Origin: [Scytonema hofmanni] UTEX 2349
GTDB taxonomy: Bacteria; Cyanobacteriota; Cyanobacteriia; Cyanobacteriales; Nostocaceae
Direction of reading: 5' to 3'
Assembly: GCF_000582685.1 (NCBI RefSeq)
Contig: NZ_KK073768.1
Location: 4,216,190-4,280,189 of the forward strand
Length of the DNA: 64,000 nt
The translations under genes and the position numbers were made by a program. The notes beneath the pieces are model-generated. The model worked only from the letters and a program-made list of their open reading frames with translations, was not told where the DNA came from and made no database searches. The number at the start of each line of letters is the position of its first letter. The first letter of the stretch is position 1. Positions 33,887 through 42,761 of this stretch are shown in pieces.

Positions 33887-34726
33887 TCACTGCTCATACG
33901 AGCGAAACAGATGATTGTGTTCGGGATGATATAAATGCGATCGCAAACCGACACCTTTGGAGTATCGCCCTTTGCCCAAACTTTGGGAAAGTGCAGGACT
34001 AATTACGTATAATGTGGTCCGAATCAGATTTTCTTCGATGGTACAATCTGCCATTTTGTCAAGGGGAACAACCAGAATTTTTTCATCTTGCCAGCCGATT
34101 CGATAGCAAATTGCTACTAGGGTATCATCTGGGTAGTGTTCTAGTAGTTTGGCTTGGGAAGACGCGACATGACGCGCACTTAGATATAGGCAAAGGCTGG
34201 CTTGATGTTGTGCGAGACTGGCTAATTCTTCTGTTGGGGGGACTTGTGTACGTCCGCTGATGCGAGTGAGGATGATAGTTTGAACTAAACCAGGAACTGT
34301 TAACTCAATTTTAAGTTTAGCGGCAGCGGCTTGAAAGGCGCTGATACCTGGTATCACTTCAAAGGGAATATCTGACGAAGCCAAAAGCTGCATTTGTTCG
34401 TGGATGGCACTATATAAACTCGGATCACCAGAATGAAGACGAACGACAGATTTATGCGATCGCACTCGTTCTATCATGATTGGCAAAATCTCTTCTAAAG
34501 TCTTATTCGCCGTTTGAATAATCTCCGCATCATGACGACAAAGTTCTAAAATCTCTTCGGGGACTAAAGAATCTGCAAATAAAACCACATCAGCACACTT
34601 CAGCAGTTTCTGCGCCTTTACCGTTAGTAAATCAGGATCGCCCGGACCTGCTCCCACAATATACACTGCTGGTATTAACAAATGACCATACTCTTTTTTA
34701 TTTACATTTCCAGTATAATTACTCAT
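33887..34726 (-). CDS. cobM: Precorrin-4 C11-methyltransferase
   Basis: 279 residues. A class III SAM methyltransferase that methylates C11 of the corrin ring in cobalamin synthesis. VYIVGAGPGDPDLLTVKAQK is the N-terminal motif; VVLFADSLVPEEIL, VRLHSGDPSLYSAIHEQM, VIPGISAFQAAAAKLKIELT and LTRISGRTQVP are typical of CobM/CbiF. ATG start. The lgt gene lies upstream on the same strand, 213 bases away. Confidence 0.93.
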   Translation of the reverse strand: MSNYTGNVNKKEYGHLLIPAVYIVGAGPGDPDLLTVKAQKLLKCADVVLFADSLVPEEILELCRHDAEIIQTANKTLEEILPIMIERVRSHKSVVRLHSGDPSLYSAIHEQMQLLASSDIPFEVIPGISAFQAAAAKLKIELTVPGLVQTIILTRISGRTQVPPTEELASLAQHQASLCLYLSARHVASSQAKLLEHYPDDTLVAICYRIGWQDEKILVVPLDKMADCTIEENLIRTTLYVISPALSQSLGKGRYSKGVGLRSHLYHPEHNHLFRSYEQ

Positions 34727-34794
34727 AAATAATCACATGACAACTCAGCAAAAAAATTTTTTGGCATTTTTTCAGTATCCTTCCGGATAAATAC

Positions 34795-34872
34795 TCTTTG
34801 CCTAGTAGAGATGAGTGGTAGATGCACCCTGGTTAAGCCCTAGAGAATACTCTGGGGCATTTTTTATTTTTA
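34795..34872 (+). ncRNA. Candidate small RNA ending in a hairpin terminator
   Basis: A strong intrinsic terminator (stem GCCCTAGAG/CTCTGGGGC, then TTTTTTATTTTT) at 34835-34870 faces + although both neighbouring genes run minus. About 40 bases upstream begins a structured GC-richer stretch, with TTGGCA (34761) and GATAAA (34786) as a loose promoter. A short intergenic transcript antisense to no gene is the simplest reading. Not a family I can name. Confidence 0.3.
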
Positions 34873-34939
34873 TTGGTATGAGGTAGAGACGTTCCGCCGG
34901 AACATCTGTACTATGACTCCCCCCCATCCCCCCATCTTC

Positions 34940-35815
34940 CTATCTCCCCATCTCCTCATCTGCGTTGGACGGGGAAACTACATCAGGTAAAGAGCGTTTA
35001 GCTAAGTAAAGCCAAGCTAGCCCAGCTAATCCTAAGAGAATTCCCGTTAAACTGACCAATTGTGCGATTCTTAGTGGTCCTAGCATCAAACTATCAGTCC
35101 TTAGACCTTCGATCCAAAAGCGTCCTAAGCTATAAGCTACCCAGTAAACCATAAACAAAGTACCTACTTTTAAGCGTGGTTGCGATCGCAAGCTGCGAAA
35201 AAACAAAATCATCAGCAAAGCGAAAACCATTAAATTCCACAGAGATTCGTAAAGAAAAGTGGGATGGAAGTATTCAAAACTAGCCAATTCTGGAGGACGA
35301 CGTTCTGCCGGAATGTATAGCTTCCAGGGTAAATTAGTCGGACCGCCAAAAGCTTCAGAATTGAAGAAATTGCCCCAGCGCCCGATCGCTTGTCCTAAAA
35401 TCAGCGAAGGTGCTACTAAATCTGCTAATTGCCAAAAAGAAACTTGCTTGAGTTTGGCAAAAATTAACGCTGCCATAACCCCACCAATAATTGCACCATG
35501 AATCGCAATACCTCCTTGCCAAATAGCAATGATGCGTTCAGGGTGCTGGGCATATTCTGACCACTGAAATAAAACGTAATATATGCGTGCGGCAGGAATT
35601 GCCCCAATTACCAGCCAAATTGACAAATCACTCAGCAATTCTGGATTAATATTACGACGTTTTGCCAAATACTGAGAGAGACTAACGCCAATCAACACAG
35701 CTGAGGCAATCAACAAGCCATACCAGCGGATAGTTAAAAATCCGATTTTAACCAGAATCGGTCCTGGAGAAGTAAATTGAAATGCCAAAGGCAAGACGGA
35801 AAAATCCAGTGCCAT
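34940..35815 (-). CDS. lgt: Phosphatidylglycerol-prolipoprotein diacylglyceryl transferase
   Basis: 291 residues, seven membrane segments. It attaches diacylglycerol to the lipobox cysteine of prolipoproteins. The Lgt signature GQAIGRWGNFFNSEAFG and the upstream GGIAIHGAIIGG (His) are intact, as is the C-terminal YSLGRFWIEGLRTDSL with its arginine. ATG start. The last 15 residues are encoded next to a CCCCATC low-complexity tract. Confidence 0.95.
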   Translation of the reverse strand: MALDFSVLPLAFQFTSPGPILVKIGFLTIRWYGLLIASAVLIGVSLSQYLAKRRNINPELLSDLSIWLVIGAIPAARIYYVLFQWSEYAQHPERIIAIWQGGIAIHGAIIGGVMAALIFAKLKQVSFWQLADLVAPSLILGQAIGRWGNFFNSEAFGGPTNLPWKLYIPAERRPPELASFEYFHPTFLYESLWNLMVFALLMILFFRSLRSQPRLKVGTLFMVYWVAYSLGRFWIEGLRTDSLMLGPLRIAQLVSLTGILLGLAGLAWLYLAKRSLPDVVSPSNADEEMGR

Positions 35816-36002
35816 GCAAAACTACCTATAATATTTTGGATTTTGGATTTTGCGGGAAGTTTGAGGATCGGTTTTCGAGAAGTTTGCTCGTCGGTTTCCT
35901 GACTTCAAGTCAAAGAATATGGTATTTGGATTTTGTTTCTTTTTTTTGTGCATGGCACTCTGCAAAGCTTCAGTTTTCTAGTTTAAGGGTTTAAGGTGTA
36001 AA

Positions 36003-36105
36003 ATAATCATCTCCAGAAATTAATGATGCGTTACCTAAAACCCTTGATTAGACGTAGCATTGCTACGTCTCTACATTGATTTTCACGCCTATATCTAATA
36101 ATCAT
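36003..36105. repeat. MITE-like element, ATTAGACAT/ATCTCCAGA family
   Basis: Begins AATCATCTCCAGAAATTAAT with GATGCGTTACC, AAAACCCTTG and an ACGTAGCATTGCTACGT palindrome, ending TTTTCACGCCTATATCTAAT. It shares internal sequence with the copies at 7411 and 26062. The rest of 35816-36185 shows no gene. Confidence 0.55.
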
Positions 36106-36185
36106 CCTTTATTTCTAAAGCGGTTTGCGATCTATCAATCGAGTTCCGATATAATCACCTAAACAACTGTGAAGCATCTAATATT

Positions 36186-36761
36186 GTGATTGCCATTTAT
36201 CCAGGTAGTTTCGACCCCATTACCTTAGGACACCTTGACTTGATCCAACGTGGTAGCAGGTTGTTTGAGAAGGTGATTGTGGCTGTGCTGCGTAACCCCA
36301 ACAAAATGCCACTGTTTAGCGTGCAACAACGTATAGAACAGATTCGTCTTTCAACAGTACATCTACCTAATGTAGAAGTAGACAGCTTTGATGGTCTAAC
36401 CGTCAATTATGCCCAAATGCAGCAAGCACAAGTTTTGATCCGGGGTTTACGAGCGGTTTCCGACTTTGAAGTAGAGTTACAAATGGCTCATACTAATAAA
36501 ACCCTTTCTACTCAAATAGAAACTGTTTTTCTGGCTACCTCAAACGAGTATAGTTTTTTAAGTAGTAGTGTAGTAAAAGAGATTGCAAGGTTTGGTGGCT
36601 CTATTGATCATCTTGTTCCCCCGCACGTCGCTCTAGATATATACCAATGCTACGCTCACCAACAGACAGTATCGAACCCAATCAAAACGGAAGCAACTCA
36701 GAACCTCAGGATTTTGCCGATGGAAACTCCTATGGAGACGTTTCCGGAATGGGAAGTGTAG
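36186..36761 (+). CDS. coaD: Phosphopantetheine adenylyltransferase
   Basis: 191 residues. Transfers AMP to 4'-phosphopantetheine, the penultimate step to coenzyme A. IAIYPGSFDPITLGHLDLIQ carries the nucleotidyltransferase TxGH motif; LIRGLRAVSDFEVELQMAHT and NEYSFLSSSVVKEIARFGGS complete the family pattern. GTG start. The C-terminal ~30 residues extend beyond the usual end and overlap the next gene by 115 bases. Confidence 0.94.
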   Translation: MIAIYPGSFDPITLGHLDLIQRGSRLFEKVIVAVLRNPNKMPLFSVQQRIEQIRLSTVHLPNVEVDSFDGLTVNYAQMQQAQVLIRGLRAVSDFEVELQMAHTNKTLSTQIETVFLATSNEYSFLSSSVVKEIARFGGSIDHLVPPHVALDIYQCYAHQQTVSNPIKTEATQNLRILPMETPMETFPEWEV

Positions 36762-37339
36762 AAATTCAGCAGGAACTCAACCGGTTAGAGGAAATGATTC
36801 TTTCTAGTTTCCACATTCCCCTGACGCGACGCACTTTAGTGGATGAAGAAAAGCTGCTGGATCAGCTTGATTTTATTCGAGTTTCTTTACCATCTGTTTT
36901 TCAAGAAGCTGCCGCAATTATCGAACAGAAGCAGGAAATTCTTCTGGAAGCGGAAGAGTATGGACAGCAAGTTGTAGAGGCAGCGCAAGCCAAAAGAGCG
37001 CAGATTCTAGCTGAAAGTGACATTATCCGACAAGCAGAAAGAGAAGCGCAGATGCTTCGGCAAGAAGTGCAGCAAGAATGTGATGCGATGATGGAAGAGA
37101 CTCTGGCAGAAATTGAGCGCAAGCGACGTGCTTGTCAGCAAGAGTTGGAGGAAATTCGCACTCAAGCGATCGCTCAAGCTCAAGAAATTGAAAATGGCGC
37201 CGATACTTATGCTGATAGCGTTTTGGAAAATATCGAGCAAAACCTCAGCGATATGTTGCGAGTTATCCGCAACGGACGCGAACAACTGTACCCAGATACT
37301 CCACCACAACGCAATTCATCTCCTGGTAAGAAGAAGTAA
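36647..37339 (+). CDS. Coiled-coil protein downstream of coaD
   Basis: 230 residues, no signal or membrane segment. A polar N-terminus precedes VEIQQELNRLEEMILSSFHI, PLTRRTLVDEEKLLDQLDFI and a long Glu/Gln/Ala coiled coil (about 85-200). Conserved cyanobacterial family resembling DivIVA/ATPase-b-type coiled coils; function unknown. It overlaps the 3' end of coaD, so the two are coexpressed. An ATG at 36749 (MGSVEIQQ) would shorten the overlap to 13 bases and is a real alternative start. Confidence 0.75.
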   Translation: MLRSPTDSIEPNQNGSNSEPQDFADGNSYGDVSGMGSVEIQQELNRLEEMILSSFHIPLTRRTLVDEEKLLDQLDFIRVSLPSVFQEAAAIIEQKQEILLEAEEYGQQVVEAAQAKRAQILAESDIIRQAEREAQMLRQEVQQECDAMMEETLAEIERKRRACQQELEEIRTQAIAQAQEIENGADTYADSVLENIEQNLSDMLRVIRNGREQLYPDTPPQRNSSPGKKK

Positions 37340-37394
37340 GTTAAAAAAAATATTTTTACCACAATTAGCTTTAATTAAACAGGATTATTCATAA

Positions 37395-37721
37395 ATGTTT
37401 ACTTTAGCTCAAGTTAATATTGGATTAAATATAGCGAGCTTACTAGGAATTATTCATGTTTTACTGGGTGCAATTTACTTAATTTTAATGGTATTTTTTC
37501 TAGTTCAAAGAGCAACTAGATTGACTAATTGGGCTTTATCACTTTATATCATCCAGGCAATATTTATACCAGTTTTGATGTTTTTATCTGGGGTAATTTT
37601 GATTTTTCAAGGTTGGCGCTTAGATCCGATTCTTCAGTTTGGGCAATTTCTCTCATTTCTCATAATTATTTATTTTTGTATTAAAGATATTGTAATTAAC
37701 GCAGTTTATAGAAATAGATAA
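37395..37721 (+). CDS. Ycf66-like membrane protein
   Basis: 108 residues, three or four hydrophobic segments. The segment VILIFQGWRLDPILQFGQFL is the hallmark of the Ycf66 family shared by cyanobacteria and some plastids, function unknown. The N-terminal half (ASLLGIIHVLLGAIYLILMV) fits the same fold. It lies 55 bases after the coiled-coil gene and may belong to the coaD operon. A MITE has inserted immediately at its stop codon. Confidence 0.8.
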   Translation: MFTLAQVNIGLNIASLLGIIHVLLGAIYLILMVFFLVQRATRLTNWALSLYIIQAIFIPVLMFLSGVILIFQGWRLDPILQFGQFLSFLIIIYFCIKDIVINAVYRNR

Positions 37722-37730
37722 TATCACCCG

Positions 37731-37844
37731 CAATACGGTTTGGTTAAGGATTTTTCGTGCTGATTTAGGGTATGTATAGACGCGACACCCTTGCGTCTCT
37801 ACAAGATTTTTGGTTTATCGAATTTTCTTATCAGAACCGTATTG
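37731..37844. repeat. MITE, CAATACG family, copy 3
   Basis: 114 bases with ends CAATACGGTTTGGTTAAG and CTTATCAGAACCGTATTG, flanked by a perfect 10-base duplication ATATCACCCG (37721-37730 and 37845-37854). The interior has a TATAGACGCG palindrome. Its left interior (TTAAGGATTTTT, CTGATTT) matches the right interior of copy 1. Confidence 0.85.
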
Positions 37845-38049
37845 ATATCACCCGTAGAGACGTTCTGCCGGAACGTCTATACAATTAATTTTGCGCGAAA
37901 CTCATAATTATCTTTCTGTCTGCTAAATAACTGGAATACTAGCAACGTACCATCTTCCTTATTTTCTCGTTTTATGTTTTACTTACCTCATGCCGGAACC
38001 ATCGTAGAGACGTTCCGGCGGAACGTCTCTACAATTTGGCGCGAAACAT

Positions 38050-39402
38050 TTAAAGAGTATAAGTAAAATCTTCAACCAACATCCCAGGAACCATACTCCC
38101 TCCTAGTTGACGACTGTCGTATGTTCCGACTTCGGGAATGAATTCTTGAAAATTCGTGAAGTCTATTAAATTTTCTCCCCAAAAGCGATAGAGACTGTCA
38201 TCAAAACGCAGATTTTCAATTGGGGCGATTATTTCTCCCTTTTCCACCCAAAAACAAGCATAACGAGTCATACCTGTGATTCTACCAGTTGGGCGATCGC
38301 TCCAATTCAAGTAATGTAAATTCGATACATATAAGCCTGTATCTAAACTTGGCAAAATCTGCTCAAATGCTAAATTCCCCATACTCAATTCTGGCGCACG
38401 TAATGACTCATTTCCATTCGCACCATTTGCATTTTTATCATATTCCTTAGCAGTGCGAGAATTCACCAAGGTATTTACTAACATGCCTTTTTCAATTATA
38501 GGTATTTCCGGCGCTGCCATTTCTCCCCATTCATTAAATCGCGGCACCAAACCGCGTTGAAAGTTTTCTTTCAAATTAAATAACCGAGAAAGTTGCTTTT
38601 CTTGACGCGATATCGCAGCCAAAGCACTATTTCCTTGTTGAATATCCGCTTCGCTGACACCACCCCAAGAAAGCATCATTAATAAATCAGAAACAGCCGA
38701 CGGCGCAAAATAAGTTTTATAATTTCCCCGTGGCAATTCTTTCGAGGAATCTGAAAGGAGTTTTATTTGCCTTTTCGCATCGCTGATTTTCGCTATATAA
38801 GCAGTTGAATCCCAATCACTTCCGGCAAAAGTCCCTTTTACAGCTTGTCCCGATGTAGTGAAAATAGAATAATCTAAGGTAAAAGTATCGGTCGCAAATA
38901 AATGTTTTTGACCGCTAGAATCACCATAACCTTGAATTACGGAACCACCAGCATATATCCCGGCAAAATCTAATTCGGCAACTTGTTCTAGTACAGTTGG
39001 TACTACCGCTTCTGCTGTCAACAATTTACCCGAATGTGTCTCGCGACTGGTATTTGTTCCTGATGGCAAAACGAGATACGGATCGGCGGGTAAATAGGGC
39101 AGTTCTTCCCTGAGTTCTTTGAAAGCGTTGTATGCTGCTTGCCAATCTATTTCCCAATTCCCAGTAAAGGGAAATTGTCGAAAACTATTGCGCTGATCTT
39201 GCATCAAATTCAGTTCAATCCAACCATCAGTGACACAACCAGTTTGTCGCACTTTGGCGTGATTGAACCGCGTAAATTGGCTGCGTTCGCCATGTAGTTT
39301 TATTGTGAAGTGTTCATTCTCTGTTTTTTTATTTAGCAGAGTTTCAATTAATCGATTAAAGCTGATTTCTAAATTTGATAAATCGTCAATTTTCATGGGC
39401 AT
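38050..39402 (-). CDS. tldE: TldE/PmbA-type subunit of TldD-TldE metalloprotease
   Basis: 450 residues. Partner of the catalytic TldD encoded just upstream on the same strand. Together they form a barrel-shaped protease that trims unfolded peptides and matures some peptide natural products. Family features: FTRFNHAKVRQTGC near the start, FPFTGNWEIDWQAAY, and the C-terminal GRITGMTRYACFWVEKGEII. It lacks HExxxH, as expected for TldE. The ATG at 39402 (MPMKIDDLS) is chosen; the longer frame reads through a GAGATGAGG minisatellite and gives an artificial Leu-Ile-Ser repeat. Confidence 0.88.
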   Translation of the reverse strand: MPMKIDDLSNLEISFNRLIETLLNKKTENEHFTIKLHGERSQFTRFNHAKVRQTGCVTDGWIELNLMQDQRNSFRQFPFTGNWEIDWQAAYNAFKELREELPYLPADPYLVLPSGTNTSRETHSGKLLTAEAVVPTVLEQVAELDFAGIYAGGSVIQGYGDSSGQKHLFATDTFTLDYSIFTTSGQAVKGTFAGSDWDSTAYIAKISDAKRQIKLLSDSSKELPRGNYKTYFAPSAVSDLLMMLSWGGVSEADIQQGNSALAAISRQEKQLSRLFNLKENFQRGLVPRFNEWGEMAAPEIPIIEKGMLVNTLVNSRTAKEYDKNANGANGNESLRAPELSMGNLAFEQILPSLDTGLYVSNLHYLNWSDRPTGRITGMTRYACFWVEKGEIIAPIENLRFDDSLYRFWGENLIDFTNFQEFIPEVGTYDSRQLGGSMVPGMLVEDFTYTL

Positions 39403-39590
39403 TTTTTGAGAGATGGGGGAGATGGGGGAGATGAGGGGGATGAGGGAGATGAGGGGGATGAGGGAGATGAGGGAGATGAGGGAGATGAGGGAGAGGGGGG
39501 GGAAGAACAATTATTCTCTAAGGAGTCCCCTTGTCCTCCTTGTCCCCTTGTCCTCCTTGTCCCCTTGTCCTCCCCATCCCCCCCTCCCTC
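39403..39590. repeat. Purine/pyrimidine minisatellite between tldD and tldE
   Basis: About twelve units of GGGGGAGAT or GAGGGAGAT are followed by CCCCTTGTCCTCCTTGT units. Same style as the in-gene tract at 18841-19012. It lies between the two tld genes and would form the untranslated spacer of their shared transcript. Confidence 0.8.
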
Positions 39591-41030
39591 TTAGGCACCA
39601 CCACCAAAGACTTCGACGTTAGCAAATAAACAAATGGGTGAACCATGTCCTACGGAAATCGCCTGATTTGGTTCTCCTTTGCCACAGTAAGCTGTGCCGT
39701 ACATTTGCCAATTAGAGGAGTTTCCTACTTTAATTAAGCTTTGCCAAAATTCGGGTGTGGTGGCTCTATAGTTAGGATTGCGGAGGGTTTTGGTAAGTTT
39801 GCCGTTTTCAATTAATTTGGCGTATTCGCAGCCAAACTGAAATTTATAACGTTGGTCATCAATTGACCAAGAACGGTTAGATTCCATATAAACGCCGTGT
39901 TCTATGTCGGCGATGATTTCGTCAAAGGTGGCGTTTCCTGGCTCTAAATTCAAGTTTGCCATGCGATCAATCGCTGGTCGATTCCATGAAGAAGCACGCG
40001 CACACGCAACTCCTGGTACACTGGCTCTAGCTTGGCTTTCTAAACTACCTAAACCGCGCTGAAGTACGCCTTCTTTAATTAAGTATTCCCGTGTTGCTAC
40101 TGCCCCAGTATCATCAAAGCTGTAGCTGGCAAACTCTCCGGGTACGGTGGGATCAAAAGTAATATTCATTAACTCAGAACCGTATACTAGATTGCCAAAG
40201 TCACTTTTGTTGACAAAGCTGCCGCCGGCGTAGTTGCGCTCATCTCCTAAAATGCGATCGATTTCTAAAGGATGTCCCACACTTTCATGAATTTGTAGCA
40301 TCATTTGGTCTGGTGCTAAAATTAAGTTGGTGCGCGTGGAAGGGCAGTCGTCCGCTGTCAATAGTTCTATTGCTTGTTCGCCAATTTGCTGCACCCGTTG
40401 CCATAATTCTTCTTCTCTTAACAGTTCCATGCCACCTTGGTAACAGTGTGCTTGCCAACCGTTGTTACTGCGCTGCTGCACGATCGCTCCATCTTGTGCC
40501 GTAGCACCGTAATTAGTGCCTAATGACAAGATTTTTTGATACACTTCCGATCCGTTACTGCTGACAAACCAAGTTTCTTTTTCGGTGGTGGTCGTACTTG
40601 CACTGGTTTGGACAATTTTATCGTTAACTTTTAAGGTTTTGCAAATACGGGTAAGTATATCATTTATTTCTTTCGGACTCAGTGCATCTAACGGTTTAAT
40701 AAATGGGGAGATATATTCACCAACTACTTTCGGGCGTTCTTTAGAACTGAAGGGATATATCCACCATTCACTTGCAGCTAGTGCCTGTTTATACGCTTTT
40801 TCCGCAGCAGATTCTAAGCTGGCAAGATCCAAAGAATTGGTAGCAGCATAACCGAGACAACCATTAACCAAAACTTCCAGCATCACTCCCATAGTGGAGG
40901 ATTTGCCGTTTGTTTGCGGTAAGGCATCTCGAACATAACAATTATAGTTGTTTTCCTTTACGGCTCTGATACCAATCCAATCAGCGGGGATATTTAGAGA
41001 AGCGAGGATGTTTGTTAATTCAAAAAACAT
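39591..41030 (-). CDS. tldD: TldD-type zinc metalloprotease
   Basis: 479 residues. The catalytic metal motif is HESVGH (His248, Glu249, His253), embedded in LILAPDQMMLQIHESVGHPL, with the downstream Cys of GVACARASSWNRP and YCGKGEP as further family landmarks. It acts with TldE (38050). ATG start. The operon continues into tldE after a minisatellite spacer. An upstream TTGTTAGTT tract (41041-41140) separates it from cysS. Confidence 0.92.
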   Translation of the reverse strand: MFFELTNILASLNIPADWIGIRAVKENNYNCYVRDALPQTNGKSSTMGVMLEVLVNGCLGYAATNSLDLASLESAAEKAYKQALAASEWWIYPFSSKERPKVVGEYISPFIKPLDALSPKEINDILTRICKTLKVNDKIVQTSASTTTTEKETWFVSSNGSEVYQKILSLGTNYGATAQDGAIVQQRSNNGWQAHCYQGGMELLREEELWQRVQQIGEQAIELLTADDCPSTRTNLILAPDQMMLQIHESVGHPLEIDRILGDERNYAGGSFVNKSDFGNLVYGSELMNITFDPTVPGEFASYSFDDTGAVATREYLIKEGVLQRGLGSLESQARASVPGVACARASSWNRPAIDRMANLNLEPGNATFDEIIADIEHGVYMESNRSWSIDDQRYKFQFGCEYAKLIENGKLTKTLRNPNYRATTPEFWQSLIKVGNSSNWQMYGTAYCGKGEPNQAISVGHGSPICLFANVEVFGGGA

Positions 41031-41040
41031 AATTTAAATC

Positions 41041-41140
41041 AGTGTTGGGTATTAGTTGTTAGTTGTTGGGTGTTAGTTGTTAGTTGTTGGTTGTTAGTTG
41101 TTAGTTGTTAGTTGTTGGTTGTTAGTTGTCAAAAAATCTT
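41041..41140. repeat. TTGTTAG minisatellite
   Basis: About a dozen units of GTTAGTTGTTGG. The same kind of tract recurs at 57255-57355 upstream of the CO2 hydration gene. Confidence 0.75.
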
Positions 41141-41183
41141 ATAATCCACTAACTACTAACTGCTAACCACTAACCTTTTTTTT

Positions 41184-42623
41184 CTAATTTCTGTGCCAGC
41201 GGGTTCCGTCACGGCTATCAATTAAGGTAATTCCGCATTGAAGTAGTTCATCACGAATGCGATCGCTCAAAACAAAATTCTTCGCAATCCGTGCATCTTG
41301 TCTTTCCTGAATTTTCGCTTCAATTTCGGCATCGCTTAAACCGTCACTCACAGATTTTTCTACTTTCATCTCGGCTTCTAAACCCAAAACACCCGCTAAA
41401 GTAACAAGTGTTTGCCACTGTTTGAGTAACTCATCCGGTGGTATTTCAGTTTTCCCTTCATGGACAAAAATATTTCGCTCACGTCGCAGTTCTTTGGCTA
41501 ATTCAAACAGGACTATTAAACCACCAGGGAAATTAAAGTCATTATTTACAGCTTCGATGAAACGTTCAATGAAAGAATTAGGAATTGATGAATTCTGACT
41601 CCCCATTCCCCATCCCAATTGGTACCCAAAAAGCAAACCTTCTTTCAGAGTGTGCCAACCGTTGGTTGCTGCTTGAATTGCTTCGTCGGTAAAATCGATT
41701 GGTGTGCGATATTGTGCCATCAGTACAAATAAGCGTACTGCCATCGGGTCAACGCCTCGATCCAATAAGTCGCGAATGGTGGTAAAATTACCTAAAGATT
41801 TGGACATTTTTTCGCCATCCACCTTCACCATGCCATTATGCATCCAGTAGCGAGATAGCGGTTTGCCTGTGACTGCTTCCGATTGGGCAATTTCATTTTC
41901 ATGATGGGGGAAAATTAAATCTTCACCACCAGCGTGAATATCGATAGTTTCCCCAAGGCGATCGCGTACCATTGCACTACATTCAATATGCCATCCTGGA
42001 CGACCTTTGCCCCAAGGTGATTCCCAAGCGGGTTCATCGGGTTTTGCAGCTTTCCACAAAGCAAAATCAGCCGAATCTTTTTTGCGCTGATACTCAGGAT
42101 CTTCTAAATCAACTCGTCCACTGGCACCAGCTTGGGAATTTTCTAATTTGCGTCCAGAAAGCTTGCCATATTCAGGAAAGGATCGCACTGAGTAGTAAAC
42201 ATCACCGTTACTTGGGTAAGCGTAGCCTTTATTTTCTAACTCGTGAATTAGTCGAGTTATGCCATTCATTGTATGGGTAGCGCGGGGATATTCTGAGGCT
42301 TCTTTGATATTCAGCCGCGCCATATCCTCAAAATATGCTTTGATAAAGCGATCGGCGATCGTCTCCATCGTTGAGTGTTCTTGCCGCGCTCGATTCAAAA
42401 TCTTATCATCAACATCAGTAAAATTCTGGACGTAGCGGACTTCATAGCCAACAAATTGTAAGTAGCGACGCACTACATCCCAAACTATACAAGCTCTGGC
42501 ATGACCCAAATGGCAATAATCATAAACCGTCACGCCACAGTAATACATCTTAACCTTTCCTGGCTCGACTGTTTCAAAAGGTTCTTGACGACGGCTGAGA
42601 GTGTTGTAAACGGTTAGGGTCAT
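41184..42623 (-). CDS. cysS: Cysteinyl-tRNA synthetase
   Basis: 479 residues, class I. Charges tRNA-Cys. MYYCGVTVYDYCHLGHARAC carries the zinc-ligand Cys29 and HLGH signature (38-41); GWHIECSAM and GGEDLIFPHHENEIAQSEA hold the remaining zinc ligands; GEKMSKSLGN is the KMSKS loop. Full length, ATG start, monocistronic. Confidence 0.96.
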   Translation of the reverse strand: MTLTVYNTLSRRQEPFETVEPGKVKMYYCGVTVYDYCHLGHARACIVWDVVRRYLQFVGYEVRYVQNFTDVDDKILNRARQEHSTMETIADRFIKAYFEDMARLNIKEASEYPRATHTMNGITRLIHELENKGYAYPSNGDVYYSVRSFPEYGKLSGRKLENSQAGASGRVDLEDPEYQRKKDSADFALWKAAKPDEPAWESPWGKGRPGWHIECSAMVRDRLGETIDIHAGGEDLIFPHHENEIAQSEAVTGKPLSRYWMHNGMVKVDGEKMSKSLGNFTTIRDLLDRGVDPMAVRLFVLMAQYRTPIDFTDEAIQAATNGWHTLKEGLLFGYQLGWGMGSQNSSIPNSFIERFIEAVNNDFNFPGGLIVLFELAKELRRERNIFVHEGKTEIPPDELLKQWQTLVTLAGVLGLEAEMKVEKSVSDGLSDAEIEAKIQERQDARIAKNFVLSDRIRDELLQCGITLIDSRDGTRWHRN

Positions 42624-42761
42624 AACAGAGTAATGCTCTAATGAGAAGATAAGTAATAATAGGGTAAGCAGCTGGGACGGATGTCCAGCATCCCTATGCT
42701 AGTGTTTTCTGGACTATCTGCGCTACATTCCTTAATTTTGATTTTTTTTTGACACAGCGCT

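Noticed and set aside
39403..39510. N-terminal extension of TldE with Leu-Ile-Ser repeats
   Set aside because: It is the translated GAGATGAGG minisatellite; the ATG at 39402 gives a normal family start.
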